A stretch of 64,000 nt of DNA from Candidatus Rokuibacteriota bacterium (GTDB lineage: Bacteria > Methylomirabilota > Methylomirabilia > Rokubacteriales > CSP1-6), in contig QHRU01000034.1 of the NCBI GenBank assembly GCA_003220225.1, positions 48,267 to 112,266 on the forward strand. The letters are read 5' to 3'. Positions 52,699 to 61,397 of this stretch are shown here, one piece after another (within the stretch, counting starts at the first letter, position 1; each line of letters starts with the position of its first letter). The position numbers were made by a program, and so were the translations under genes. The notes below the pieces were generated by a model. It was not told where the DNA came from, did not search any database, and saw nothing but the letters and a program-made list of their open reading frames with translations.

Positions 52699-53577
52699 CT
52701 AACCCGACAGCTCTCGGCGGACGTCGACCAGCCGCATGATCGCCGCCACCATCAGCATCACGATGATCAGGAGGCAGACCGCGTTGGCGGCCGCCGGCGG
52801 ATACTGGAGAATCGCAATCTCGTTCGACATCGCAGCGACCACCGACGAGCTCTGGCCACCGCTCATGATCTTCACCACGAAGAAATCGCCCATCACGAGC
52901 GCGATGACGAAGATGGAGCCGAGCGCGATCCCCGTCTTCGAGAGAGGGATCACGATTTCGGTGATGACTCGAGCCCGGCTGGCGCCGCCGTCCACCGCCG
53001 CCTCGATCACCGCCCGGTCGATCCGCGCCATCGAATTGAAGATCGGCACGATCATGAACAGCGAGAAGAGGTGAACATACGCGATCACGACTGAAAAGTT
53101 GGAAAAGAGGAGGAACTCGAGCGGGTGGTCGGTGATGCCGACCGCGATCAACGACTGGTTGAACAGCCCATGGCGCCCCAGAAAGGGAATCCACGAGATC
53201 ATGCGGATGACGTTGGATGTCCAGAACGGCACGGTGCAGAGAAGAAACAGCGCCATCTGCACGAGGACACTCCGCACATGGAAGACGAGAAAGTACGAGA
53301 CGGTGAAGCCAATCACGAGCGTGATCGCCCACACGATCAGCGCGTACGTGATCGTCTTCGCGTACAGTGCATACGTCAGGGACGATCCGAACACCTCGGC
53401 GTAGTTGGTGAGGACGAACGTGGGAATGATGTCGAACTTGTCGAGGTCGAAGAAGCTCACCACCACGACCAGCACCAGGGGAATTCCGAAGAAGACGATC
53501 AGGACCACGGTGAGCGGCGCCACCAACAGATACGGAGTGCGCGTGACGCGAGACGTTCCGAGCGGTTGCGGTCGCAT
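52699..53577 (-). CDS. potB: ABC importer permease, PotB-like
   Basis: The 292-residue protein has six membrane helices and an EAA-type loop (IEAAVDGGASRARVITEIVIPLS). ATG 53577 is preferred over the frame start 51 bases upstream because it places a short basic segment before the first helix. It pairs with the PotC-like permease as the heterodimeric channel. Confidence 0.92.
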   Translation of the reverse strand: MRPQPLGTSRVTRTPYLLVAPLTVVLIVFFGIPLVLVVVVSFFDLDKFDIIPTFVLTNYAEVFGSSLTYALYAKTITYALIVWAITLVIGFTVSYFLVFHVRSVLVQMALFLLCTVPFWTSNVIRMISWIPFLGRHGLFNQSLIAVGITDHPLEFLLFSNFSVVIAYVHLFSLFMIVPIFNSMARIDRAVIEAAVDGGASRARVITEIVIPLSKTGIALGSIFVIALVMGDFFVVKIMSGGQSSSVVAAMSNEIAILQYPPAAANAVCLLIIVMLMVAAIMRLVDVRRELSG

Positions 53578-53633
53578 GGCTTGCAGCGGGTGACCGGCGA
53601 GGCGAAGAATCGCCCCGCCGGTCCCCACCTACC

Positions 53634-54929
53634 TCAGGCGGCGACGAACTCGTTCCACTTGCGGACCATGTACCGGCTCTCGTCCATCAGCGTATTCCAG
53701 CACGCCACCTTGCCCATCCGTTCCCAGAAGGCGCCGCCGTCGCGCTTCTGGCCGGCCTTCTCCATCAAGTTCCCGTAGGGGTCCTTGATATCGTTCTTGG
53801 CGGCCTTGCCCTCGTACCAGTACCCCCATTCGTCGTCGGTGAGGAACTTCTTGGCCGTCTCCGGCACCGAGCTGTAGTAGCCCTGTTTGGCGATGAAGCC
53901 GCCCTGCCAGCCCGACTGATACCAATTCAGGTATTCGTACGCCGCATCGAGCTTGAGGCCGGTCAGGTGCTTCATCGGCGCGATGCAGCTCGCCCACGCC
54001 CGGTAACCCTCTTTGAGCGGCACGTAATAGCAGGGGATGCCGCGAGCCCGCACCGCGGTCACCGCCGGCGACCACATCGATTGGATGACGACCTCCCCGG
54101 CCGCCATCAGGTTCACCGACTCGTCGAAGGTCGTCCAGAACGCGCGGAACTGGCCGGACTTCTTCGCGTCGACGAGGATCTTGATCGTCTTGTCGATCTC
54201 CTCCTTCGTCATGTTCCCCTTGTCGCCGTACTTGACGTCTCCACGTGACTCGATCGCCATCGCCGCGTCCATGATCCCGATCGACGGCACGTCGAGGATG
54301 GCGGAGCGCCCCTTGAATTCCGGATTCAGAAGCTCGTGCCAGTGCTCGATCGGCCGCTTCACGAGGTCGGGCCGGATACCAAGCGTATCGGCGTTGTACA
54401 CCGTGGGTATCGCGGTGGCCCACCGGGTCTGGTCCTTGGCAAACTTCTTCGACTCCGGGTTGTCCACATACTGGACCTTGAAGGGAAGCACACCCTGTCG
54501 CGAGACCTTCCGCCCGTCGGGGTACTCGCCCTTCGTGAAGATCGGCACCACCTTGTCCCACCACCTGTACTTCTTGAGGTCGATCGTGTGGAGCACGCCA
54601 CGCGGCACGAGATGGTAGAGGAAGAAATACTCCATGTCGGCGATGTCGACGGAGTTCGGCTGCGTGACGAAGCGGTTCAGCAGGGCATCATGCGCCGCCG
54701 ACTGCATTTCCACCTGGAACCCGAGATCCTTCGTGGCCTGCCTGCCGATGTCGATGATCGCGGAGTAAGATCCGCCCGCCTGCACCAGCTTGATGTCCTT
54801 GATGTTCTGTGCCCACACGGTCGGAAATCCCGTGATGTGGGATCCGGCCGCCGCCGTCGCCGTCGCCACGGCGCCCTTGAGTACCTGGCGTCGAGTGACC
54901 TTGTGCCCGCCCGTGGCCTTGTTCGCCAT
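53634..54929 (-). CDS. ABC importer substrate-binding protein (PotD/spermidine-putrescine type)
   Basis: The 431-residue protein has a twin-arginine-like signal (TRRQVLKGAVATATAAAG), an extracellular binding-protein fold (KLVQAGGSYSAIIDIGRQA at the start of lobe 1) and the late WGYWYEGK/WNTLMDESRYM region. ATG 54929 follows AAGGAGGAGG. It would capture the substrate in the periplasm. The family covers polyamines, Fe3+ and small polar compounds; the operon suggests a nitrogen-rich cyclic or carbamoyl compound. Confidence 0.88.
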   Translation of the reverse strand: MANKATGGHKVTRRQVLKGAVATATAAAGSHITGFPTVWAQNIKDIKLVQAGGSYSAIIDIGRQATKDLGFQVEMQSAAHDALLNRFVTQPNSVDIADMEYFFLYHLVPRGVLHTIDLKKYRWWDKVVPIFTKGEYPDGRKVSRQGVLPFKVQYVDNPESKKFAKDQTRWATAIPTVYNADTLGIRPDLVKRPIEHWHELLNPEFKGRSAILDVPSIGIMDAAMAIESRGDVKYGDKGNMTKEEIDKTIKILVDAKKSGQFRAFWTTFDESVNLMAAGEVVIQSMWSPAVTAVRARGIPCYYVPLKEGYRAWASCIAPMKHLTGLKLDAAYEYLNWYQSGWQGGFIAKQGYYSSVPETAKKFLTDDEWGYWYEGKAAKNDIKDPYGNLMEKAGQKRDGGAFWERMGKVACWNTLMDESRYMVRKWNEFVAA

Positions 54930-55105
54930 CGGCCTCCTCCTTGTTTTGAGATTCGACCCGCCTTCGCCTCTAGCCCGGCGCGCTCCCGGTGAGGTGCTGC
55001 GTGGCCTGCGGATGAGCGGCAGCGTTGCGGCTCTTCCCAGCGTCCGCTGGAGCATCGAATCTAGGTTCGGCGGTCACGTTTGTCAATATCGGTCGGGGCT
55101 TTGCA

Positions 55106-56788
55106 TCACATCAGGAAGTACCGGCGATTCAGCGGCAGGTCAGCGTCCGGCAGGGCTGGCAAGGGCGCCCCATCGATACGGATCTCGATGCTGCGCGGGT
55201 CGATCTCGATCCGCGGATTGGCCTGGTTGTAGAGCATGTGGCGCTTGCCGACGACTCGGGTGCCGACGACGGCCAGCGGCCGACGCCGACTGCGCACGTG
55301 ACGACGGAAGTCGTGTTCCGCCGCCGCCGACACGAAATTCGCGCTGACGCTCGCCGCCGCCAGGCCGTGCCCGCCCCAGTGTGGCGCGTAGAGCAGAGGT
55401 TCGCTCTGCGGAATCGACGCGTTGCCCTCGCCGAGCGCACCCCACGCCACGAATCCGCCCTTGATCACGAGCTCCGGCTTGACGCCGAAGAATTCCGGCC
55501 GCCACAGCACGATGTCGGCGATCTTGCCGGGCTCGAGGGACCCGACCCAGCGATCGATGCCGTGGGCACGCGCCGGGTTGAGCGTGTACTTTGCGAGGTA
55601 ACGCAGGATGCGCCCGTTGTCATGGGTGGCGCGCTCGCCGTGCACGAGCTTCATCTGGTGCGCGAGCTGCCACGTGCGGCGGATCGACTCGCCGATGCGC
55701 CCCATGCCCTGCGAGTCTGAATTGATGATGCTGATGGCGCCGACATCGTGGAGGACGCTCTCGGCCCGCATCGTCGCATCGCGGATGCGGTCGGCGATCA
55801 TCGCGCGATCGCTGGCGACGCGAGGGTTCATGCCGTGTACCGACCACATCATCGCGTGGTGCTCGGCGACGACGTTCCGGCCATAGGGGATCGTCGGCGT
55901 CGTCGAGGAGCCAATCACGTTGTCGACACCGGCGATGGCGAGAATGTCGGGCGCGTGGCCGCCGCCGATGCCCTCGACGTGATAGGCATGGATCGACCGG
56001 CCGCCGATCGCGGCCACCGTCTCGTGGAGCTCGCATGATTCGTTGATGCCGTCGGTGTGCATCGCGATCTGGACGTCGTACTGATCCGCGACGGTCAGCG
56101 CCTCGTCGATGATGCTCGGATATCCCGCGTAGTCCTCGTGCACCTTCAGGCCGCACGCGCCCGTTTCGATCTGCCGCGCGAGCGGCTCGGGCACCGTGCT
56201 CGCGGCACGGCCGAGCAGACCCAGGTTGATCGGCTGCTGCTCGAACGCCAGGAACATCCGGCGCAGGTTGAAGGCCGGGTTGTCGTTGAGCCCGCCCGTG
56301 ACGAGCGTGGTCATGCCGGCCGAGAGTGCCACCGGGATCAGCCGCGGCTGCACGAGGTGGACGTGGGTGTCGATGCCGCCTGGCGTCGCGATGTACCCCA
56401 GCCCGTAGACCGGCGCCGTGGCCGAGCCAATGAGCAGGTCGGGGTTGTCGACGATGTCGGGATTGCCGGCCCGCCCGACGCCGGCGATCAGGCCGTCCTT
56501 CACGCCGATGTTCGCCTTCAGCACCCCGAGCACCGGGTCGATGACGACGACATTGCTAATGAGCACATCGAGCTCGCTCGCCGATGGCGCGCGATCGCTC
56601 ATCATGATCCCGGTGCGCATCGTCTTCGCCCAGCCCCGCAGCACCTCGTCACCGTAGCTGGTGTCGTCGCGCTCGATGAGCGCGATCAGGTTGGTGTCGC
56701 CGAGGCGAATGCGGTCGCCCTTCGTCGGTCCATAGCGCGCGGCGTAGTCGACGCGACTGAGTTCACCGGCCATCACTGACTCCGTCAC
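55106..56788 (-). CDS. ureC: divergent urease large subunit (UreC homologue)
   Basis: The 560-residue protein aligns with urease alpha. Metal ligands are present: His142/His144 in GGIDTHVHL, Lys215 (carbamylated in urease) and His217 in GLKVHEDY, the MHTDGINES and GRSIHAYHVEG histidines, GGGHAPD, and the aspartate of NSDSQGMG near residue 358. Two features are unusual. The flap cysteine-histidine (CHH) reads SVHG here, so Cys319 of Klebsiella urease is Val317 with His318 kept. The GPATGTNATTCTPGPW-type segment is shortened to GGLNDNPAFN. Urease activity is therefore uncertain; a related amide or ureide hydrolysis is possible. It overlaps ureB by 26 bases. Confidence 0.88.
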   Translation of the reverse strand: MTESVMAGELSRVDYAARYGPTKGDRIRLGDTNLIALIERDDTSYGDEVLRGWAKTMRTGIMMSDRAPSASELDVLISNVVVIDPVLGVLKANIGVKDGLIAGVGRAGNPDIVDNPDLLIGSATAPVYGLGYIATPGGIDTHVHLVQPRLIPVALSAGMTTLVTGGLNDNPAFNLRRMFLAFEQQPINLGLLGRAASTVPEPLARQIETGACGLKVHEDYAGYPSIIDEALTVADQYDVQIAMHTDGINESCELHETVAAIGGRSIHAYHVEGIGGGHAPDILAIAGVDNVIGSSTTPTIPYGRNVVAEHHAMMWSVHGMNPRVASDRAMIADRIRDATMRAESVLHDVGAISIINSDSQGMGRIGESIRRTWQLAHQMKLVHGERATHDNGRILRYLAKYTLNPARAHGIDRWVGSLEPGKIADIVLWRPEFFGVKPELVIKGGFVAWGALGEGNASIPQSEPLLYAPHWGGHGLAAASVSANFVSAAAEHDFRRHVRSRRRPLAVVGTRVVGKRHMLYNQANPRIEIDPRSIEIRIDGAPLPALPDADLPLNRRYFLM

Positions 56789-57149
56789 GGTGCCCGTATC
56801 GGCGGCGCCGCACGCGCTCGAGGCCCTCGGCCAGTCGCTCCGGGGTCGCCGGGCCGTCCGTCAAGTGATTGAATCCCCGGATTACACCGCGGCCGCCGAA
56901 GGCGACCAGGCGCACAACCTGCCGCTCGCCCGGGCGCCAGCGCATCGAGTCGCCGGCGGGCACGTCGAGGTGCATACCCCACGCGCGGGCGCGGTCGAAG
57001 ACGAGCCGACGGTTCACTTCAAAGAACGGGAAGTGTGAGCTGATGAAGATCGTATGATCGGAGGTATTCTCGACCTCGACGTCGACCGTCGCGCGACCGG
57101 CGTTGAGCACGATCGTCCCGTCCCCGAAGATCACCTCCCCCGGCTTCAT
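56763..57149 (-). CDS. ureB: urease beta subunit
   Basis: ATG 57149 gives 128 residues with the UreB core: MKPGEVIFGDGTIVLNAGR, VEVENTSDHTIFISSHFPFFEVN and GERQVVRLVAFGG. It is about 20 residues longer than usual, with a basic tail (RVRRRRYGHRDGV). It overlaps ureA by four bases and ureC by 26, so the three are translated together as one complex. Confidence 0.92.
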   Translation of the reverse strand: MKPGEVIFGDGTIVLNAGRATVDVEVENTSDHTIFISSHFPFFEVNRRLVFDRARAWGMHLDVPAGDSMRWRPGERQVVRLVAFGGRGVIRGFNHLTDGPATPERLAEGLERVRRRRYGHRDGVSDGR

Positions 57150-57487
57150 CGGCCAACGCCGGCCTCCGTCACGGCCACCCCCCGCGAACGGATCGGCTGC
57201 TCGACGTGGAGCACGCGCATCCCGTCGCCGAACAGGCACTCGATCTTGATGGCACCGATGAGCGAGGGCACGCCGTCGAGGACGTCGTCCGTGGTGAGGA
57301 CGTTCACGGCGATCCGCATCACCTCTTCGTAGGGCGCCCCGCCCCGCGCCGCCTCGTGCATCTCGTCGCAGATGATCGCGAGGGCTTCGGGGTGCGTCAG
57401 CTTCCATCCCTTGGCGCGCCGTCGCCGGGCGAGCTCGGCCGCCGTGAAGATGGTGAGTCGGTCCATCTCGGTCGGGGTGAGTCGCAT
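57146..57487 (-). CDS. ureA: urease gamma subunit
   Basis: The 113-residue protein matches UreA: MRLTPTEMDRLTIFTAAEL, KLTHPEALAIICDE, VLTTDDVLDGVPSLI and a C-terminal VEQPIRSRG. It is slightly longer than the usual 100 residues. It lies 16 bases after the M20 amidohydrolase gene and directly upstream of ureB. Confidence 0.93.
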   Translation of the reverse strand: MRLTPTEMDRLTIFTAAELARRRRAKGWKLTHPEALAIICDEMHEAARGGAPYEEVMRIAVNVLTTDDVLDGVPSLIGAIKIECLFGDGMRVLHVEQPIRSRGVAVTEAGVGR

Positions 57488-57503
57488 GCTTGCCTCCCTG
57501 TCG

Positions 57504-58742
57504 CTAGGCGCTCGTCAGGGCGAGCACCGCATCGAGCAGCACGTTCGCGCCTCGCTCGATGTCCGGGGGCGCCGTGAACTCCTCTGGGCAGTGACTGCGG
57601 CCCTCGCGGCTCGGCACGAAAATCATTCCGACGTCGGTGACGCTCGCCATGATCTGCGCATCGTGCACGGCACCACTGGGCATCCTCATTCCCGAGAGTC
57701 CACGGCGGACGACGATCCCGTCGAGGAGATCTTGAAGCGGTGGAGCAAGCGAGACCGGCTCGCTTCCGGCCACTTGACCGAGCGCGAGTTTCAGTCCGCG
57801 GCGCGTCGCGATCTCCTCGAGATACGACGCGAGTTTCGCCCACTTCACGTCCAGATTCTCGATGTCGCGGAAGTCGATGCTGAGCCGGACCTCGCCGGGA
57901 ATGACATTGCGGGCGCCGGGACTGCATGCGATTTGTCCGACCGTGCAGACCGTATGGGCACCCAGCGTCGGCGTGAACCGTTCGAGTTCGGCCATGAGCT
58001 GCGCGGCCCCGGCCAGAGCATCGCGGCGGCGCGCCATCGGCGTGGCGCCGGCATGGTTCGCAATGCCCACGAGCGTCGCGTCGAATCCCCGGATACCCGT
58101 CACCGTTGTCACGACGCCGATCTGGACGGCCGCCTCCTCTAGGACGACACTCTGCTCGATATGTAGTTCCAGGAACGCTTTGGCCCGTCCGCGATGCAGC
58201 CGGTGGGCGTCGAGGCCGCTCGCCGGGAGACCATAACGCTCCATCGCCTCGAGGTAGGTGACACCGTCCGCACGCCGCATCTGTCCCAGCCGGTCGGACG
58301 TGAGCTGGCCGACCCAGGCCTTGCTGCCCGTGAGCACAGCGCCGAAGCTCGTGCCCTCCTCCTCGGGAAGGATCACGACCTCGTAGGGATTGCGGATCGG
58401 CACCTGGTTGTCGACGAGAACGCGAGCCACCTCCAGCGCTCCGGCGACTCCGACGATGCCGTCGAAGCGCCCGCCCTGGAGCACGCTATCGATGTGAGAA
58501 CCGGCCATGACCGCGGGTCCGCCCGCAGTCGTCGATTCGAGCCGGCCGATCATGATTCCCGGGGGCAATTCGACGACCCGCAAGCCGATCGCCTCCATTT
58601 GATCCCGGAGGTACGCTCGGGCCGCTCGATCCTCCTCGGAGAACGTCAGGCGCGTGACGCCTGGCCCGGGCCCGCGAGTGAATCGCGCGAGGTTGTCGAT
58701 GTCCCGCCTTAGGCGATCGATGTTGATCGAAAGAATGGCCAT
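57504..58742 (-). CDS. M20-family N-carbamoyl amino acid/allantoate amidohydrolase
   Basis: The 412-residue protein has the AllC/HyuC-type features: the first metal histidine in MAGSHIDSV, GGRFDGIVGV, the catalytic EEEG, LHIEQS, the dimer-domain GIANHAGATPM and the C-terminal SGAVHDAQIMA histidine. Members remove a carbamoyl group (as NH3 and CO2 or urea-type products) from N-carbamoyl amino acids, allantoate or ureidoglycolate. It is the first gene of the minus-strand operon and forms the logical second step after the hydantoinase. Confidence 0.9.
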   Translation of the reverse strand: MAILSINIDRLRRDIDNLARFTRGPGPGVTRLTFSEEDRAARAYLRDQMEAIGLRVVELPPGIMIGRLESTTAGGPAVMAGSHIDSVLQGGRFDGIVGVAGALEVARVLVDNQVPIRNPYEVVILPEEEGTSFGAVLTGSKAWVGQLTSDRLGQMRRADGVTYLEAMERYGLPASGLDAHRLHRGRAKAFLELHIEQSVVLEEAAVQIGVVTTVTGIRGFDATLVGIANHAGATPMARRRDALAGAAQLMAELERFTPTLGAHTVCTVGQIACSPGARNVIPGEVRLSIDFRDIENLDVKWAKLASYLEEIATRRGLKLALGQVAGSEPVSLAPPLQDLLDGIVVRRGLSGMRMPSGAVHDAQIMASVTDVGMIFVPSREGRSHCPEEFTAPPDIERGANVLLDAVLALTSA

Positions 58743-58867
58743 TCAGTCCTGACCCTCGACGCCGATGCGAAACCTTATCATCGCTGGCATCGCTTCGCGA
58801 GGCGGTTGGCTTGAGGTAGCCGGCCTTAGCGAGTAGCCTGGCGCGATCCCTCAAAGGAGGCGCACTC
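58743..58867. promoter_or_regulatory. divergent promoter region of the ureide operon and an amidase
   Basis: The 125 bases between the M20 start (58742, minus) and the amidase start (58868, plus) must hold the promoters of both transcripts. An AAAGGAGG site for the amidase lies at 58852-58859. I see no clear operator or sigma-54 site. Confidence 0.45.
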
Positions 58868-60295
58868 ATGGAGACCCCGCTCGAATTCGCAACCATCACC
58901 GAGCTGGCTGCGCAGATGAGAACCGGCGCGGTGAGCCCCGTGAAGCTTGCCGAAGCGTCGCTCGACCGCATCCGCGCGCTCGACAAGCGGCTCCACGCCT
59001 TCATCGCCGTGTCGGCTGACCGCGCGCTGGCAGAGGCCCGCGCGGCCGAGACCCTGCTGAAGCATGGCCACGATCTCGGGCCGCTCCAGGGCGTGCCCTA
59101 CGCCGTCAAGGACCTCTACGACGTGAAAGGAATCGCCACGACAGCCGGAACGCGCCTCCTCCACGACAACGTCGCTGCCGTCGATTGCTCGGCGGTGCGG
59201 CGGCTCGCGAGTGCCGGCATGGTTCTCGTCGGCAAGACACATACGGTGCAATTCGCCTTCGGCGGCGTCGGCATCAACCACGATTACGGGACACCCCACA
59301 ACCCGTGGCACGCGATGCCGCACGCGCCGGGCGGATCGAGCAGCGGCTCCGGCGTAGCCGTCGGCAGTGGCCTCGTGCCGATGGCGCTCGGCAGCGACAC
59401 CGGCGGCTCGGTACGCATTCCGGCCGCGCTGTGTGGGACGGTCGGTCTCAAGACGACCGTCGGACGGATCAGCCGCGCCGGTGTGTACCCGCTCTCGTGG
59501 ACGCTTGACAGCGTGGGGCCACTCACCCGGTCCGTCGAGGACGCGGCGCTCGTGTATCAGGCGCTCCAGGGAGTCGATCTGGCCGACGAGACGACGCCGG
59601 GCGTCCCGCCCGACGACGTGTTGCCGACCTTGAAGGCCGGCGTCAGAGGGCTCCGGATCGCATTCGCCGAGACGATCTTCTTCGACGACGTCGATGCCGA
59701 GATCGTGACCGCCGTGAGGGAGACGGGCCGCGTGCTCCGTGGGCTGGGGGCGGCAGTCGACAGCATCGCGGTCCCCGAGGTTGCCGAGGCGATGGCGGAG
59801 CGGCGGCGCGCAAGCATGATCGCGGCCGAGGCGTTGGCCGTGAACGGCCGCTTCATCGATGCCGACTTCGACAAGCTCGATCCGGTCGTCGCCCACCGGA
59901 TGAAGAATGGCCGCAGCCTCTCCGCCACCGATTACTTCAGCGTGCTGCGGCAGTGGGCGACGCTTCGACAGCGGGTGAAGCGGACGCTCGTCGACGTCGA
60001 TACTCTGCTCGTTCCGACCACGATGATCCCGCCGCGGCCGATCGCGACCATCGACGCGAGCCTGGAGAGCTATGCCGATCACAACCAGCGATACCTCCGC
60101 AACACCGCGCTCGGCAACATCCTGGCGCTCTGTTCCGTCGTGCTGCCCTGCGGTTTCACTCGCGACGGCCTCCCGATCGGCCTGATGATCTACGCGAAAT
60201 CCTTCGACGAGAAAATGGCGCTCCGAGTCGCGTGGGCCTACGAGCATGCGACCGAGTGGCATCGGCGCCGGGCGGACCTCCGCTGGGCGCGATAG
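58868..60295 (+). CDS. amidase-signature-family amidohydrolase
   Basis: The 475-residue protein has the Ser-Ser-Lys triad context of the family: Lys in YAVKDLYDVKG, the APGGSSSGSGVAVG serine and GSDTGGSVRIPA with the nucleophile. The C-terminal GLPIGLMIYAKSFDE motif is also present. It hydrolyses a small amide; relatives include biuret, allophanate and ureidomalonate-type hydrolases, but the substrate cannot be read. Its divergent orientation from the ureide operon suggests shared regulation. Confidence 0.92.
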   Translation: METPLEFATITELAAQMRTGAVSPVKLAEASLDRIRALDKRLHAFIAVSADRALAEARAAETLLKHGHDLGPLQGVPYAVKDLYDVKGIATTAGTRLLHDNVAAVDCSAVRRLASAGMVLVGKTHTVQFAFGGVGINHDYGTPHNPWHAMPHAPGGSSSGSGVAVGSGLVPMALGSDTGGSVRIPAALCGTVGLKTTVGRISRAGVYPLSWTLDSVGPLTRSVEDAALVYQALQGVDLADETTPGVPPDDVLPTLKAGVRGLRIAFAETIFFDDVDAEIVTAVRETGRVLRGLGAAVDSIAVPEVAEAMAERRRASMIAAEALAVNGRFIDADFDKLDPVVAHRMKNGRSLSATDYFSVLRQWATLRQRVKRTLVDVDTLLVPTTMIPPRPIATIDASLESYADHNQRYLRNTALGNILALCSVVLPCGFTRDGLPIGLMIYAKSFDEKMALRVAWAYEHATEWHRRRADLRWAR

Positions 60296-60337
60296 GGGCA
60301 GAAAGCCGCAATGTCGAGCTTCTCGGGCGTCGAGGGA

Positions 60338-60430
60338 GGGGACGTCCTCTGAGCCTTCGCCAGCCAATACGTCATACCGATCTCGCAGTACATCGTGTCC
60401 GCGACCCTGATGCCTCACCCGATCGGGCTT
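60338..60430 (-). pseudogene. relic of the cyclase/TPR regulator C-terminus
   Basis: Minus-strand reading gives GIRVADTMYCEIGMTYWLAKAQ, which matches the last residues of the 16929-20264 cyclase gene (GIATMMYREMGMTYWLERAD). Only about 30 codons remain. The frame upstream (higher coordinates) has no cyclase sequence, so this is the scar of a deleted paralogue. Confidence 0.7.
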
Positions 60431-61397
60431 GATCGCCATGCTCGCGATATACTGCCCAGGCCCGCATGGCACCGAGCAAGACGTGGCCGCATGCGCAGGT
60501 CTTCCGGGCGAGCGCAGCGCTAACGGCCGGTTACTCCGCCAGCGCGGACGAGGTAGTTCTTTGGGCCCAACCTTCTCGCGGATCGGTGCTGTACGCGTGG
60601 TGCTGGAGCCCAAGCCAGGCCCGCCCACCGATCCCAATAACCCGCGTGCCTTCATCGACATCTTCACGGACATCTCCCCGCTGTTCGTCATCAACAACGA
60701 GAGCGGCTGGTACGAGGGGTGGATGATCCACGACCTCGTGGTCCCCCCCATCGCGCCGCCACGCCCCGATGGCCGCGCGCAATTCGCAACGATCACCGAG
60801 CGCGATGCCGAGATGCTCAAGAAGATGGGCACGGGCAACAACGTGCCCGCCCACATCTTCACCGTCGACGGCAGGGCTCCGCACTTCCCCGGCGCCTCTG
60901 ACCGGTTCCCCAACCGGCAAACCAATATTGTGCCGCTTCACGTGAGCATGGGTACCTACAACGCCATGCAACAAGCAGATGCCCACTCGTACTGGGAATT
61001 CAACTATCTCGGCACCAACTGGGTCCACCCGCCATACGAGCTGCCGTTCACAGGCGGGTTTCCAGATCAGTTCGGTCAAGCCCCAGACACCTTCCGGGAC
61101 GGCGAGATCGGCAAGCTTCAGTCGATCGTCCCTGGCTCGGGGCCGGCGGGCATCCAAAACGACCCGAAAGTGTTCGGCGACAATCCCAGCCTCCCACGCG
61201 CGGCGCTCTTCACCGCTCTGAGCGGTCTCGAGAGCCAGTCCGGACCGCTGTCCGATCTGTTCCTCGGAAGGACCGACAATATCGACATCCGGTTCGCAGC
61301 CGCGATCGCGCTGCTGTTCAACGTGCTGATGGTCGTCGTCGCGATCATCGCCATCGCTCTGACCGTGCCCAGGGATGATCCCGGCGTTGGGCGCTGA
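60429..61397 (+). CDS. membrane-anchored protein of unknown function
   Basis: The frame from TTG 60429 gives 322 residues, but only from about residue 55 (VRVVLEPKPGPPTDP) does it look native. The middle is soluble and Trp/Tyr-rich (INNESGWYEGWMIHDLVVPP, WEFNYLGTNWVHPPYELPF), and one C-terminal helix (AAAIALLFNVLMVVVAIIAIAL) anchors it. No family is recognised. The N-terminus may have been replaced when the neighbouring cyclase relic formed. It overlaps the next gene by 23 bases. Confidence 0.6.
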   Translation: MIAMLAIYCPGPHGTEQDVAACAGLPGERSANGRLLRQRGRGSSLGPTFSRIGAVRVVLEPKPGPPTDPNNPRAFIDIFTDISPLFVINNESGWYEGWMIHDLVVPPIAPPRPDGRAQFATITERDAEMLKKMGTGNNVPAHIFTVDGRAPHFPGASDRFPNRQTNIVPLHVSMGTYNAMQQADAHSYWEFNYLGTNWVHPPYELPFTGGFPDQFGQAPDTFRDGEIGKLQSIVPGSGPAGIQNDPKVFGDNPSLPRAALFTALSGLESQSGPLSDLFLGRTDNIDIRFAAAIALLFNVLMVVVAIIAIALTVPRDDPGVGR

